Shown here piece after piece: positions 1-13,559 of a stretch of 64,000 nt of DNA; the stretch's first letter is position 1; the number at the start of each line of letters is the position of its first letter. Both the position numbers and the translations under genes were made by a program. The stretch comes from Paragonimus westermani (taxonomy: Eukaryota; Platyhelminthes; Trematoda; Plagiorchiida; Troglotrematidae). The notes beneath the pieces are model-generated. The model was not told the origin of the DNA and did no database searches. It was given only the letters and a program-made list of their open reading frames with translations. The DNA lies in contig QNGE01000905.1 in assembly GCA_008508345.1 (NCBI GenBank), positions 60,927 to 124,926 of the forward strand, written 5' to 3'.

Positions 1-1188
1 GAATCACTATTCACAAACGTTCCGTTACATGAAACAGTTGATTATCTATGTAATTTTATTTTGTCTCATAATATCTCTTTATCCATTCCTGTCGACTACC
101 TCAAAGAATTGATTCTTATTTGTACGGAAAACATTCGATTTGAGTTTGACGGATGTGCTTATAAGCAAATTGACGGAGTGGCAATGGGTAGCCCGTTGGG
201 TCCAACACTGGCTGATATTTTTCTTGGAATGGTCGAAGATGGAATGTCAGATTGTATTGATCGTTCTTTGCTTTATAAACGGTATGTCGACGATATCATA
301 ATATTCACCGATTTTGATCATTTTATGAACCTTTTACATCAGTTTAACTCTGCCCATCGAAATCTCCATGTCACCTATGAACAAGAGTTAGATAACTCAT
401 TACCATTCCTAGACGTCCTTATTTCTAGGCGCTCAGACGGTACACTTAGTAGGTCTGTTTATCGAAAAGCCACATGGAGTGGGCAGTACCTACAGTTCTC
501 TCCATTTACGCCGGTGGCTTACAGACGTAGTTTGGTACGAACTGTTTTTCACCGAGCAAGGAAACTGTGCACGGCCGACAGCCTACAGTCTGAGGAGGAG
601 CTCTTAAAGAATGTTCTGTTCACGAATGGATACCCGGCCAAATTTATTGAAATTTATTGCAAGGAGCGAGTGACTGCCTCCCAACCACAGTTAGTGCCGA
701 AAAAACAGGTTTTTATCAACCTTCCTTACACAGGTGACCACAACTTTACCGACGTAAGTCGAAAGTTGAAATCTGTCATTGATCGCACATATCCCGCGGC
801 GGAATTGCGCTTGTTTCTCTCCACCCGTAGGATGAGCCTCCACTGCCCCGATCGTTCTTCTTCGGAAAACTCTGCCTCTCACATTATTTACCAGTTCACC
901 TGCAGTTGCGGTGATTCATACATCGGCAGAACGGACCGAAATTTACGACAGAGGAAGGCGGAGCACATTCCCAAGTGGCTAATGCAAACGATGTTTCAAG
1001 GTGGGTCAGCACACCAAAACCCGAACAGAAGTCCGGCGTCTTCCATCGCCAAACACCTAATCGCAACAGGTCATGTAGTTGACCCCGACGCTTCATTCAC
1101 AGTCCTATTGCGCAATCGCGACCGTAGATTGTTAGCGTTCTCAGAGGCAATGTTGATCAAGCGTCACGCACCGGCCCTTTGTTGGTAA
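1..1188 (+). CDS. Penelope-like retroelement polyprotein: reverse transcriptase plus GIY-YIG endonuclease (5' end outside window)
   Basis: The frame is open from base 1 to a TAA ending at 1188 (395 codons), so the N-terminus lies upstream of the window. It begins with SLFTNVP, a conserved PLE reverse-transcriptase block. GVAMGSPLG follows at 175-201 and the catalytic YVDD at 283-294, both intact. The C-terminal part is a GIY-YIG nuclease: a CSC pair at 901-909, YIG at 919-927 with basic residues after it, KHLIATGH around 1051-1074, and the likely catalytic Glu in SEAMLIKRH at 1144-1146. In this family the nuclease nicks the target and the reverse transcriptase primes on the nick. No frameshift or stop is seen, which suggests a young, possibly competent copy. 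A hammerhead-like core follows about 125 bases downstream. PLE identity is near certain; activity is inference. Confidence 0.95.
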   Translation, partial: ESLFTNVPLHETVDYLCNFILSHNISLSIPVDYLKELILICTENIRFEFDGCAYKQIDGVAMGSPLGPTLADIFLGMVEDGMSDCIDRSLLYKRYVDDIIIFTDFDHFMNLLHQFNSAHRNLHVTYEQELDNSLPFLDVLISRRSDGTLSRSVYRKATWSGQYLQFSPFTPVAYRRSLVRTVFHRARKLCTADSLQSEEELLKNVLFTNGYPAKFIEIYCKERVTASQPQLVPKKQVFINLPYTGDHNFTDVSRKLKSVIDRTYPAAELRLFLSTRRMSLHCPDRSSSENSASHIIYQFTCSCGDSYIGRTDRNLRQRKAEHIPKWLMQTMFQGGSAHQNPNRSPASSIAKHLIATGHVVDPDASFTVLLRNRDRRLLAFSEAMLIKRHAPALCW

Positions 1189-1312
1189 AGGTGCTGACGC
1201 AATCAATTTCGTTGCCGTGGCAGTGAAGCCTGATTGAAACCAAGTGAATTTCGTTCATTTCATTGTTTTGACGCTACGCGCTTAACCTATACAACGGAAT
1301 GTTTTATGTAAC

Positions 1313-1347
1313 CGACTGATGAGAATAAACGAAATGTTTGCATCTCG
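1313..1347 (+). ncRNA. Hammerhead-ribozyme-like core in the 3' flank of the PLE
   Basis: The conserved box CTGATGA is at 1316-1322 and GAAA at 1331-1334. After GAAA a 3-bp stem III (ATG with CAT, loop TTTG) brings a TC cleavage dinucleotide to 1343-1344. Bases CGA (1313-1315) can pair with TCG (1345-1347) as the start of stem I. Stem II is reduced to the G-C pair at 1323/1330, so the motif is weakened. PLE terminal repeats are known to carry minimal hammerheads at this place, which supports the call. Catalysis of this copy is doubtful because of stem II and the short stem I. Confidence 0.5.
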
Positions 1348-1373
1348 CAATGTATGTCTTCTTGCTGTCTTGA

Positions 1374-1413
1374 TGAACTTGAAAATAAACAAAATCCCCG
1401 ATTACTCTTCAGT
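1374..1413 (+). repeat. Tail motif shared with the HHR-SINE family
   Basis: The stretch after the PLE ribozyme core contains AACTTGAAAATAAAC followed by AAATCCCCGATTACTCTTCAG. It is nearly identical to the tail of the HHR-SINE at 34587-34620. It is either the native PLE 3' end or a 5'-truncated SINE tail. Confidence 0.6.
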
Positions 1414-1419
1414 TCATGT

Positions 1420-4400
1420 TTGTCTTGAACGTCATGCAAGACTCTGTATGACGTGTGACGAGTACAACACAAATGTACCTACTACCAAAATGATATGTTC
1501 ATGGGTAAGATGATGCTGACATAGTAAATAATTACCATTCAATCCGATAACATTAATGTGTTCTTAATTATCTTGAAAATAATCCAAACAATTCAATCCT
1601 CGATTCGGACAAACGGCCTGTCTCGGTTATGCTAAACAAACCAGATTATTCTGATAAACAAAGGTAGGAATTTTAGAAGCACTAGGTTTAAAGTCAATGA
1701 CTTTGCAGATAATGTTTATAAGGAGTGAACTATGCGAAAAGCGGTTTTCGGTCATCTTCATTGAGCGTTCACAGCTACATAGGTAACATGCGATCTATTC
1801 AGGAAAAATGAGAACAAGTCGGATAGGTCATTTAAATCATAGACGTGGGAGAGCACAGTCTACTGGATTGGAGTAGAAGTGTTATTGAATGTGTGACACT
1901 ATCACTGGCGATTGTCGTGAGACATACATTCGTCGGTGTCAAGTGGCTCAAGTTTGCTTGTGTTTCAAGCAGCCGTTGAACAGTTTGCAGAGGAAGGCAT
2001 AGGGTTTGCAGCAACCGCTTCTGGACCCACAGACAGAGATTGTAGAGTCTGAGAGCAATAACCTCGGCCGTCGATAACAGTCGCAATCTGACGGCTCTGG
2101 AGTGGACTTGACGAAACATGCGGGTAAATCGGGGGGTTTCATCCGACCTAGTTAATTCGGGAAGAATCGACAGCACTGAAAATGGGCTTTGTCTACTGTT
2201 GCGAAACCATTTTAGAAAGTTTTGACAAATATATTTCCGATAACTGTCTTGTGATTCTGCCAACATAACAAGCTTGACAACAACAGGTGAGAGAACAAAC
2301 ACAAAAAGACGAGGGAAATTGACGCATATTATCTTTGAGGGGGGTGGTGAAGACAATAATTAACTAGAAACTCCACGCGTTGCTCTTGAGTGGACCTGAG
2401 AAACAACTGCATCACAAACCGGAACCAATGGGCATTAATCCACCTTTACTCTACGGAATAAGCAAATCATACAAACTTGACCTTCGGATATCTTATCCAG
2501 CCAAAATGCACCTACTCAGTGGTTTGTTTTTGTTCTGAGCTCTGTACGAAATATCATAATTGGTTGCAACGCGAAACATTCATAACTTAACGGTTACATC
2601 GAGGAGATAAAAATGGCTGACTGTATTATACCTTGTTTAAACGTTCAGTTTTGCATCCCCTGGATTGTAACTACATGAAACCTCCGGTGTTTTATATGAC
2701 AGTTTTCCTGTCTATCGACTCAGGAAGATTCTGCTTCCATTTGTGCTAATTCTGCTAAATTGTGCATTCTAAATATGGGATTCAAGCAAACTGTTGGTAT
2801 TTTAATCGTTACCGATAGAAGATTTCATGTTAGAGATTGAGCACTTTGTGATGACCACTCTCATATGCGTGAATCTCAGTTTGCGCCAACTTGACTTTTT
2901 TGATAACAAGTGGCAAGGTCACAGTGATTCAGTATGTGATCATTTCCATGAATTCCCCTCATCATCACTTGTTAAAAACACGCGTCACAAAGAATACAGG
3001 CATTTGCCGTTTTCAGATGTCTTTCTTGTACGTGTCATATCGGGAAACAGTTAACCATGGGATAATTTCAAACCGACATGGACGGGTAAACCTTCAACAC
3101 TTCTAAGACTTCATGCCAATTGCTGAAAACTGCCTCCGTAAAAAACAGGCTTATTCGAATTTGGAGCATCCAGGTGCCAAGCACAGTCAGGAGTAACTAA
3201 GGAATACCCATCAGTACTGTTCGCCTGCACAACTATCTTAGCGCATCCAGCAAACAGTACGCAAATAAATTAAGGCAAACTGTGAACTGCCTCGTGGGTT
3301 GGCCGAAGGTATGATTTTCCGATGGCGATCGGAAAGATTGCAACCTAGTTCTTTAGTCAGACTCCCTACACTTGGTTAACGGTAATGCGATCAAAGTGGG
3401 TTGTGTAGTGTCGAGTTAAGAGTGAACATACTGGAGTACGTGAATCGTCTACTGCTGTGCCAAAGCAATATCTCATATCGTGACGTACGTCTGGGAAATC
3501 CTGCCCAATTAACAAACCGAGAATGCCCCAAATGCTGTGAAATTGCTTATATTTAGAGTTGATTCTGAGCAGATTAGATGTAAAAGTTTTGAACTACGGC
3601 GAGTATTCACAAGCAAAATGTTGGCAAATCGGCATCCCACTTATCAGAACCTCCTACAGCTAGGTGGAACGCCGAGACACTATCTACTACATATTTGCCA
3701 AACAAACCGTTGGGGGCTTCTGGTTGAAATTAACGCAAGTCCTTGAGATAGACATGAGTATTGTGTGTAAGTGCTCTGCAAAAGATAATCCCATTGTCCA
3801 GAGCTGAGTTTCCGCACGAAGATGAATTAGTCGCAACTGGCCATTCAAACACTGTATTGTGGGAGTAGATGAAATATGCGGATTCCCACACATCGTTTTG
3901 AATTATGGTTCACATCATATCATTAAACTTTGATTTAGCATTCATTTCGTCGAAACTCCGAATTACTCTGTACACTCACATTACTAACGGTTTATTTCTG
4001 TGCACAGAACTTGACTGTGAGTTGTGTAGGCCTAGTGATTAATTATTTGCTGAGGGTAGAAAATGACTGTTATCATCAAAAGATATGAGCTTTCTGAAAT
4101 TTCTGTCTCAGATTGTTGTAGACGAAAGCACATAGAAAAATCTTGTGGAATATCCCAGAGAAGATCAAACAACTAAATTTCGAACTAGTTAGTGAATGAC
4201 ATGTAGTAAATTTTTATTGACATACAATAAAATGTTTGACGACTGATGTGTCTCACTGGATCATGTAAATCCATGAACATTCTCCTACTACAGAGCTATC
4301 GCGCGCTGGACAGTCGGTGGATCCAGAAACTTTGTCCACATTAGTCAGGCGTATGATCAACTGCCGGTTGTTCACAATTAGGGGAGCCTTGCTGATTGTT

Positions 4401-7400
4401 GATCATCAGTCACAGATCTGTGTAGAGCAATTGCTCGGCTTGACTCCTAGTGTGCGGAGAACTGAATCAGCACTAGGGATTTGCGTGTTTTCTCTTTCTG
4501 GTTGTAATCTTTTGCACTTCGTATGAATCTCTTGGTTGCCCCATCCTGCCTTGTGAACTTGATTATAGTGTGCTAAAAGGAATCATGTGTTAAGTTGTCA
4601 TCCTACTGGATACCGGGCAATCGGTTTAGGATCCGTCAACGATGCTCCGAGTTGCCATTAAGCGCCTTGGATTACTTTAACTGATTTCATCATTGCGGAG
4701 GAAAAGCAAAGGTTCTGGACAGATGCACAATGAAAATACAGGAATGCGCGCTCTTAACGAGCTCCAAGAAGAGCGTTTTTCACGTATAGTGCTTTATTTC
4801 TGAAAAGGCTTTCTCTAGATCTCGTGTATGCGATTGTTGTGATCAGTTTTTTATCGTGCAATCCAATTCTACTGATAAGACAATCTACCTGGTTTGCAAA
4901 TCGAATAAGAGGTTCACTTTAATTGGTGGGGTGATATCTGCTAAACAAAGCTCAGTTAACTCCACTCACTAGTTAAGAATTCTGGAAATCCCTCAGTGTC
5001 TTCGAAATCCTGCCAGCTTTTGTAGTGTGTACATAGGCTTGTGGTGCAACAACTCAGCTTGTCTTTGCGACGAATATTATCTACTCGTTGTTGATCTGTT
5101 TCAGACCCATCGCTCTCTACCTGTTTTTGTCAAGCTTGAAACAAAAAATCTGCTTCATGTATGAGGCTGATGAAACTAAATCAAGCTTATATGTCGTAAA
5201 AAATGTCCTTACGTATCTGTAGGTTTTCCGGTTTTGTTTGTTGGAGCTGTATGAAATCGCTCAAACCATTCCTCTATACTTGTTTGGTCACACGCATCAT
5301 ATGTGACTTTTATCAACCCGTATAAAGTAATCAAGCTACCTCAAAATAAACTACGGCATCATTTTCAATATCATCCGGCTGTAGTATTAAAATGATGTTT
5401 AAGACGCAGATTGCTAGCTCTATATGTTGCGCCGTTCGTTCGCTGTGTGTATTGGCAGCTCAAAAACGTTAGTTCACAACAAGCCCCAATAATTCGCGCG
5501 GAAAGAAAGTTTTACCCCGTTCAGATTCAGCCTTTCCCACCCCCTTGTCTGTTGTGACACACTGCTGTGTTGACGTAGATGGCGATTATTTAGGTGGCAT
5601 TGTCATGTACACATACGTTCTTACTCCCACACGCATCAGAGTCCATGGATTTTCCAGTTTATGGACATATGTGTAGGCCCAGCCCCACATGCTACATCGG
5701 TTGTCTGAGGGGTTGTGCTGTTAGCGTCCTAACCACCCGGAGGGCGCCAACAAGTTAGCTCCGATAAGATTAAGCAGGCAGGGGTAAGACACTGCATACT
5801 AGCCTAACTGTAAGGGCTAGATTGGATGTTGAATGCACCCCATACCTGTGTGCTTCACATGAGGCGTAAGTCTAGCCAACTACAAGTCATCGTAAGTAAA
5901 TAGTTCTCCACCATTATTCCAAAATCAACATGCTCTTTCCCTACTCCCATTTAATCTCTAACCTTTCGGGTTGATTTGCCCTCCTGGTGACAGTGACAGC
6001 GTGACACACGTGGCTACGGGCACACAGCCAAAAGCTACAGCTGAAACTGTAGAACTGGTCGCAACCACAACTGCAAGAAAAGCGCCAGATTAAGGCTGCT
6101 GAAAGCCCGACCATCTGCGTTGACATTTTCCCTAATGGGTTAGTTGGTAGACAGTTGAGTGAATGAGTGTGTGGGTTGTAGTTTCGTTCGTTGTGTTCAC
6201 AAAGTTTTGCACCTTCAGCCGAAATGAACAACAGTCAGTCAGTCAGCCAGATACGTGCCCGCCGAGGCCTTTTTCACAACACTTAACAAAACTGCATGCC
6301 ATGGGTGGGTGAGCGGCTGTTTGGTTGGCTGAAAATGTCCACCAAAGCATCAATCAACCCGGGTTGACGTAAGCTACTCCTGAAGTAGCTGAATGAACAT
6401 TCCATGTATGGGACAGAACGAAACCAAACGTACATCTGCGAGCGCCTAAAATATGACCAACCCACAATGGATACAAGCCAGTTACAAACAAAACATGGGA
6501 CTTTTGGGAACATGTGGAACCGTGTAATCAGTTATTAATTTGATTCTTTGATTAGGCTGTGATGAAGGTTAGAACGTATATCTACACTGGTTGACTCATA
6601 CAGACACTAAACTAATACATATACCGGCAAGAATCGTGTTTTTCTGAATTCATATTGACCATTTAGCAAAAACTTAATTGGAGGCAACGAATAGTTCGAG
6701 GGTCTCTGACTAATACAACCGGCAGCTAAAGTTCGAAAGAAAGCTAACAATCAGTACATAAGTGCAAAATTATATTTCAAGCCAATCACAGTTTTGAAGT
6801 TTCCATCAACTGGATCAATGCAACATTTGTCATAACCACATATCAGCTACTGAACAGAGTGAACTTGGGCGCTGATAGGTTTTCCTCGGTCGAATGTTGG
6901 TTGCAAGCATGTGAGCGCGATTAATGATTGCATTTGTATATGTGGTCCAGATCTGTTCGTATGATTAGGCCAGTAACTTTGTGGCTCCAAACGAAGTGTT
7001 ACCGTATTTGAACCGTAAACTAATTTGGACTTCTTTTCCAGTCCTCGGGATTCCGACTACCGATTTCTGTATCGTCGTATGGGTGGATGAACCACTTGAG
7101 AATTCAACGAAGTTGATACGAGAAACGAACGTTTGTTGGCCAGAAGTTATCTGACTAATGAGTAGATTTCGTACGCACAAACAATAATTAAATACTGATC
7201 TTTATTCAGCACCGGTGCAAAGCTTGTGAATTACCAATTAAAACGTGTTAACGACTGAGCGATTGGTCAGCTTTAAAAGCAGCGAGAATAACGGGAAATA
7301 GTAGGCCGCTGTATCCTTCCCGTTAGTAAATTACCTTCAGAGTGACATGAAAACAACATAAAAAGTTGAATATTGCTCAGGCCTTATCGTAACTATGGTA

Positions 7401-10400
7401 ATCAGGCAGAGTTTTCGAATAGCTCATTTCAAAAAACCTTAGACCCGAGTTTGGCTACTAGAAAATTAGATTAAATAGGTGGACAGGATGAAGTTAGCGT
7501 CTATTATCCAACTCGGATCTGATGTGAAAATTTAATGGTTGATACTCGCAACCTACTCTGTTGGTGCAAGCGTAGGGTGATGGGAAAAATTGTTATTTTT
7601 ATATTTCGTTGCTTTTCCATAACATTCAGTCACGTGACATTCGCCGAACAGTTAGTCGTCTAAGAAACTCGGCACAGTTTCACCGAACTTTGGATGCTAA
7701 CTATTAAACACTCAGATTTTACGAAAGACGGACTGACAAATCTGGATTTTGCCACATACTGGTGGAAATGAACGACTGTAAAGACAAACCGGTGAATGAT
7801 TCAAGGTGCAAGTGTTTATTTCCACAATACAGGCTTATGGTGATTCAGTGTATGTTTGGGTTGCTGTTTGGTCGATGGTTCAACTGAAACGTACGGTCAA
7901 TAATTTGATACAAAAAAGTATCTTGACGGGCTAAGTGGAGTTACTACTCTGAGTGACCAAATATTACTGCTCTGAACGGTTGATACAGCCATTCACGGGG
8001 TTTAAGTCACATTGCAGAAAACCTCACTCTTTTCAGAGCGAACTTTGTCCGGACTGAATTGAGCATTTTTCAACCAGCCGTGTACATTAATCCGGGTTCA
8101 CAGTCTCCTCAACCAGTAAGGCGACAGTAGTGAGAAGCTGTTATGGACAGTAACTGGTCAAAACGTGAACGAACTTTGACAGGGGTCATTTGGGTAGCCA
8201 ATGAACAGCGACGAATGCGTGTGCCATAATATATGGCTATTTTAGAGCGAGAATCATACCCCTCTTTGTCTCCACTCCAAGCTGGCTGACAATAACCGAA
8301 TTCGCCCAATTATTTTTCTACCAAGAATTGCATGTATAATCTAAGCGGCCTGGTCACTGGAAAACAAACTTGTTCGATTGCGCAGTGGAATGATTCATAC
8401 GATGGACAGTGGGGCTATATTGTACGTGGATTTCAGCCTGCTAAATTCTACTCAGCAATTCGCATTTGCTTATTAGATTCAGCTACCGTTTGTTGGAAAC
8501 TAGGAAATTCATTACAGATTTGGTGGGATCAACGTGATTCTGATGCACAGTCCCGCTTGTCCTCCGTGCCATCTCTTGTGTGACCATCAGATCTCACTAG
8601 TTTCAACAACATGATTAGTTTGATGAATTTTCTGAGCAAGTCATGATAGAGATCATTCCTTATCTGGCACAGCTATTCATTTGCATAGATCGGCCAGCCA
8701 TACTGAGTGTCCAAACATGCATAATACACATCCACAAATAGTTACAGGTCGCTTAGCAGACTGGCGTTGATAACGTGGTGCACAGAGCTCAACTGCTCGT
8801 GAGCTTTACAGGTAAACCAATCACCACATAACTCCTGTGTCATCATCTCAGTCAGTTCTCAATGTCCGGTTCCGGTAGGATTCGTAGCGTCGCAGCTCAG
8901 CCGATATGGTTCTTGTCGTAGTCGAACATACGGTTCCTGTCGCTGCTCCGAGTCCAACCGAAGACGAAATCGTTCGTATGTGAATCTGGTTTAACCTGTC
9001 ACGGTTGTCAAATTATTCACCAGTAATATGATATCGGTGACTGAAAAGTAGCACGGGGCTGAAAACTGGTATGTACCGGTTAGTACAGATAAACAAGTCG
9101 AGAAAACTACGAACACCGTCGGGAATGTACAATCACGAGTCTTCTCATCAAGCGATGTATGATAAATATTGTTTTCATGAAAGAAGGGGATTTGCAACTC
9201 AGTCAAGGACCGACTGTTTTCAGGTCTTAGATTTCAGGCTATGTTGGCGTTGAACTGGAGGGGAGCTATAACGGTGATGAATCCGTCGGAAAATCATTCA
9301 AGGAGAATATTGTTCTGCCAGCAAATAACCATAGGTACACATTTTGGACTGACTAGCAACCCGGGAGCTCACAAGTCCGACTTGCTTTCGGTGATGTGAA
9401 AGCAGCGATTATAAATCACCATCAGAAGTAACTACACTACAGGTTTGTACATTCTTAGGCAGGTCATTTGGTGAACAAGTACAACTTTTGCGAGAAACGT
9501 ACCATGTCTATAGTTCAGCTCATTTTGATTAGTACACACATATAACAGCAGGTTGTCTAGGGTGAGAGTTAAGAAACTAAAAGGATTCAGCCTGGTATGA
9601 TGCGAATAATTTGTACTGACCCAAAATGAACAGTTTTCGAGTTTTTGGCTGTGTCATTTTACAGAAAAAGCAGGTGGGTAGAAAAAAAGCCAAGTGTGAA
9701 CAAAAATTCTTGAATGACCTTTCATTATCGACGGTGAGGCTCGAAAATGTGTCGTGAGCAACGCACCAACTGACGGTTAAGAATAACAGAATGACAGTGA
9801 CAGAATGTGAAACTGTGCACATCGGTAACGTGGCCACGAAATGACGAAATAACACACGCTGCTCACAGTTTTTGCAACACGCTTGTGTAGTGTTACGTTA
9901 CAGTCCGAAAGTTGTGTGTTAAATCTAGAAACGCAGTATAGTAAGTTTTGATCACTAGCTTAAAACTGTGGACTTTAAGCCAGTCTAAGACTAATTTACG
10001 AATCTTCTTCTTGCATGAACGCAACAGTTATTATACATCGTTTAGTGAGAAGACTCTCATGATTGTACATTCCTGATGAGATACGTCGTTTTCTCGACTA
10101 ACTGATGCATGCCAAGTTTCGGCCACGTGTTGCTTTTCAGTCGGTGAGGTGTTTTCCACCAACCTACGTGGACCACAGAGGTCAAAACACTGGGACGATG
10201 AAGCTGAGTGACGTGACCTGAGACAGTCGTAAACCGTTGTGCCGGCAAATGGAGCATTTTGTATGTGTTGGCACCGTCTGATAGAATGACTCGGTTTAGA
10301 GGCCTTTCAGGGCGCAATCTTCGAGTTAGGACTCCTCGAGAAATTGTCTGACCGTCGGATTTTTATGTTGGATTCTCATCCATGGGACCATCGTACGCTG

Positions 10401-13400
10401 CTAGGCGTTAAAAATCAGTCTGCCCTCTTTTCCAACAGTTTATATTGTCAGCATCGCATGTCTAACTCACAGGTCACACGTTTCAATATGTATTTCTGCT
10501 CTCCTCCTGATCCGCTTGAGTACTTTGGAACGCCTGGCAAGCTAGGTCGCACGAAACCTCAGCATCTGGCTGCGGTTTTGAGAAGGTAACAAGAACTGCG
10601 GTGAAAAAGTTGTAGCATGTGAGCGCAATGATTCTACTTGAAACAAGAGCACGTCTCCATAAGGCGGACTCTTCACACTACACTTTTTAAGAGCATAATG
10701 GGGCTCATGCTTGGGTATTGTCCAGATTTGATCTGCGCTGTTCTGTGGATATCAACTACAGCGAAGATAAAACCGAACATCCTGTTACACTCAAAGATAC
10801 GATGCACATTAGCGAAACAATTATTGCATTTATTATGAAATTCTAGTTTCTTGAACGTGATAAAAGCGTTATTTTGTCCACTACCTGATGTTCCTACTCA
10901 GCTTAACATCTAGATGAAGAAGCTCCGAAAACAATTGTAACTGAGCACTCAGATATGACATTTCGGTGCAGCCTGTTGCGGATCTGTTAGAGTAGTATCG
11001 ATTAAATCCGCCTCATGCGAATATGGTGGAAAATTCAAATCCTGGTCGTGATGAAGATGTTGAGCTCACACTAAGAACGAGACTTTAGTCTAGTGCAATC
11101 TTACGAAATTGGGACGCTGAAACGTTTTTGATCGACTGATAGTAGTTTACTTATTACAAACCATCGAATGGACAGATATAAGATTGAGGATCACTTGAAA
11201 GTTTCGCATCTCAGCCTTCAAAAACAGGATAGACTTTCCGTCCGGTCTTACGGTAGATAGTAAGATTTCTAGCCCAGTTAATGGTTTAGATTGTCCATTC
11301 TGTTAGTGCAGAAAACGAACAGACACAAAGTTCAAATGCGTTCTCGGTTGAAGAACAGAATGTAATTTTGCGTTCGATTCCCAAGTATGTGTGACGTTAT
11401 TGATGAGACCTAATCAGGTCGGACCAAATGTCTGCTTCTTCTGGGGTCACAGTAGATGTTTGCTAGATTTCGGGACAAGCCGACGGATGTCCGATTTCAA
11501 CAAGCGTGTCTCAGCTAAGGAAATTATGTTTACATAATTATGATTGCTTTATAAACTGCGTAACTTTGAGAAAACCATGCATGCAAAAATCGTAAGTATC
11601 TAAGCAGTCTTAGAAACGTGTATTCTACATCCAAGCGTAGGAGACAAACGCGGGTGGATTATAGTGCTTGTTGATGAAGGAATGATGTCACAAATGTTGC
11701 ATTAGGCATATAGATTTACAGACTGCATATCTGTACCTTGTACTGTTAATTTTTAGGATTTCCTTGAGGTATCCACAAGTTTGACCGTCGGTAGGATGTG
11801 CAACAAAATGAGAGGGGTTGGATGTTTGAAGAATATTAGGCGAATTCATTCAGTAATATAATATATGGCAGGACATAATTCATTCTGGTTAACAAAATTT
11901 TACAAAGAACTAAAGAGTTTTATTTTATGTCACATCTAAATTCGTTTCAAACTCACTCAAGTTTATTCTCAGCCAGGTGAATTCAATTTCAACATTACCT
12001 TCAATGTTAGTTGTACTGTTCTGCAGTCGCTTAACCACAATCAAGAGCAGCGCATCGCTTTTAAATCGCTCGATCAAATTCAGCCAAACGCACTCTTGTC
12101 ACGGCGAATTTATCCGTTCAATCAAGTTTCAGCATATGCTACGCTGTTACGTCTGATATATTTACACGGAGTAAACGAATAATACTGTGCAATATATTAA
12201 AACTAAATCACATCGGATATGCCAGTTCGTTCTCTCGGTATCAAATAAATCTTGATATGAAAAGTATTTGGTGAACTTTTAACGCAAATTTGTTTCGGTC
12301 TGATGTCAAGCCTGTTCTAACTGGGAATGACGTTAAACAAGATGTCGCAGTTGTAGTGTCAGCTATTTGACCAGGCCAGTGATTTTAAAACCAATTTATC
12401 CGTTTTCCTAATCGGTGAATTTTATAGACTGATGGACGCGTGTTTTAGTAAACCTATTAATTTTCAAATAACTACCAAGACTTCAATCGATGAAATTGCT
12501 CACCTAAAACCACAGACCCTTTGCTATTTTCTCACTAACCGACTAACGTTTGTTTGTGTCAGTGGTCACGAGCGTCAGTTACTAAGTTGGCATCGTCTGA
12601 CGCATAGCCATGTGGTTCCAGGTTCACGTCGATCAATCACAACCAAATATATATAAGTAAACGTGTATAATGTTCGTCCATCACAATGTCCGAAACCAAA
12701 ATATACGTGTGAACATACGTTTCCTCCATTCCTGTCTTCATTTGACCGGGGCATACTGAAAGGTTTAAGACCAGGAAGTGTATGTCTGGAAGGAATTGTA
12801 GGAGTGGCGACCAATTTCGCTTGGTTAGATGTTAGGTTAGAACGGTAGTGAAGTCTGTAGCTAACAGAAATGATTGACTCTCTGGTGATAACACGTAGGA
12901 TTGGAGGACAAGCAACTGTTAAGAATACACGAAACAACGGGAAGCTCGGCTTTAGGTGATAAGCTAGTGCACGTTATTTAAGATAAGAACTTTTTTTCAC
13001 CTCAGAAACTTAACAAAACTTTGAAAATATAATGTTTCAACACAGTTAGCGATCACCAGGGATTGAGAGCCAGCGGTTAGCCGACAATCAGCAACAACTT
13101 GTTTTATGCGAATGAACAATAGATAATCTAGTTTGCTTATCTAAGAAATCCAAATTGTCGTTCATTCAGTGACAGTTCGCTGTGGCTTGGTTTTTGACCT
13201 ACAAGATTAAAATGTTTGACGCACTCGCTGCTGCACTTGTCATATCGACAAAGCTTCAGGTCCCCACGCTTCACGGAGGCTAGTGTTTCCATGCTCGCAA
13301 TGAGCACTCGTCTAATGGGGATTCGGACACCCGTCTGTGTTGCCCAGTTAAAGGCTGACCTATGATGTGTGAAACAACAGTTCTGCACGTATGCAACTTT

Positions 13401-13555
13401 ACACACGTGTGCTTTCACATATCCAAGATGGTGTGGATGTGGCCAACGTTACGGGGCTTACCTAACACATCGAAAATAGTTCTGCATGAAATCAGCGCGA
13501 CTCGCTTAGGTTACAAGAATATCACCAAAGACTTGGTGTATAAACTGAGGGATGA
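1420..13555. other. Long AT-rich stretch without a convincing gene
   Basis: I see no recognisable domain, RNA gene or SINE here. The longest open frame is 1832-2356 (-, 174 codons), which begins SSPPPSK and is Leu-rich; an open frame of this length is only marginally unexpected in 64 kb of this composition. A short (CAGT)n run lies at about 6232-6247. The rest reads as intergenic or intronic sequence. Confidence 0.5.
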
Positions 13556-13559
13556 CACC

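Noticed and set aside
1832..2356. 174-codon minus-strand open frame
   Set aside because: Longer than most, but no domain, no splice support and an overlapping frame on the same strand; chance expectation in this window is not negligible.
2582..2625. AACTTAACGGTT, resembling another flatworm spliced leader
   Set aside because: The match ends after a dozen bases and no splice donor follows.
8990..9025. AACCTGTCACGGTTGTC, reminiscent of a flatworm spliced-leader 5' end
   Set aside because: Only a short palindromic stretch matches; there is no donor site or Sm-binding site at the expected distance.
12540..12630. Possible tRNA-like element around GGTTCCAGGTTCACGTCG
   Set aside because: No acceptable D-arm or acceptor stem could be drawn.
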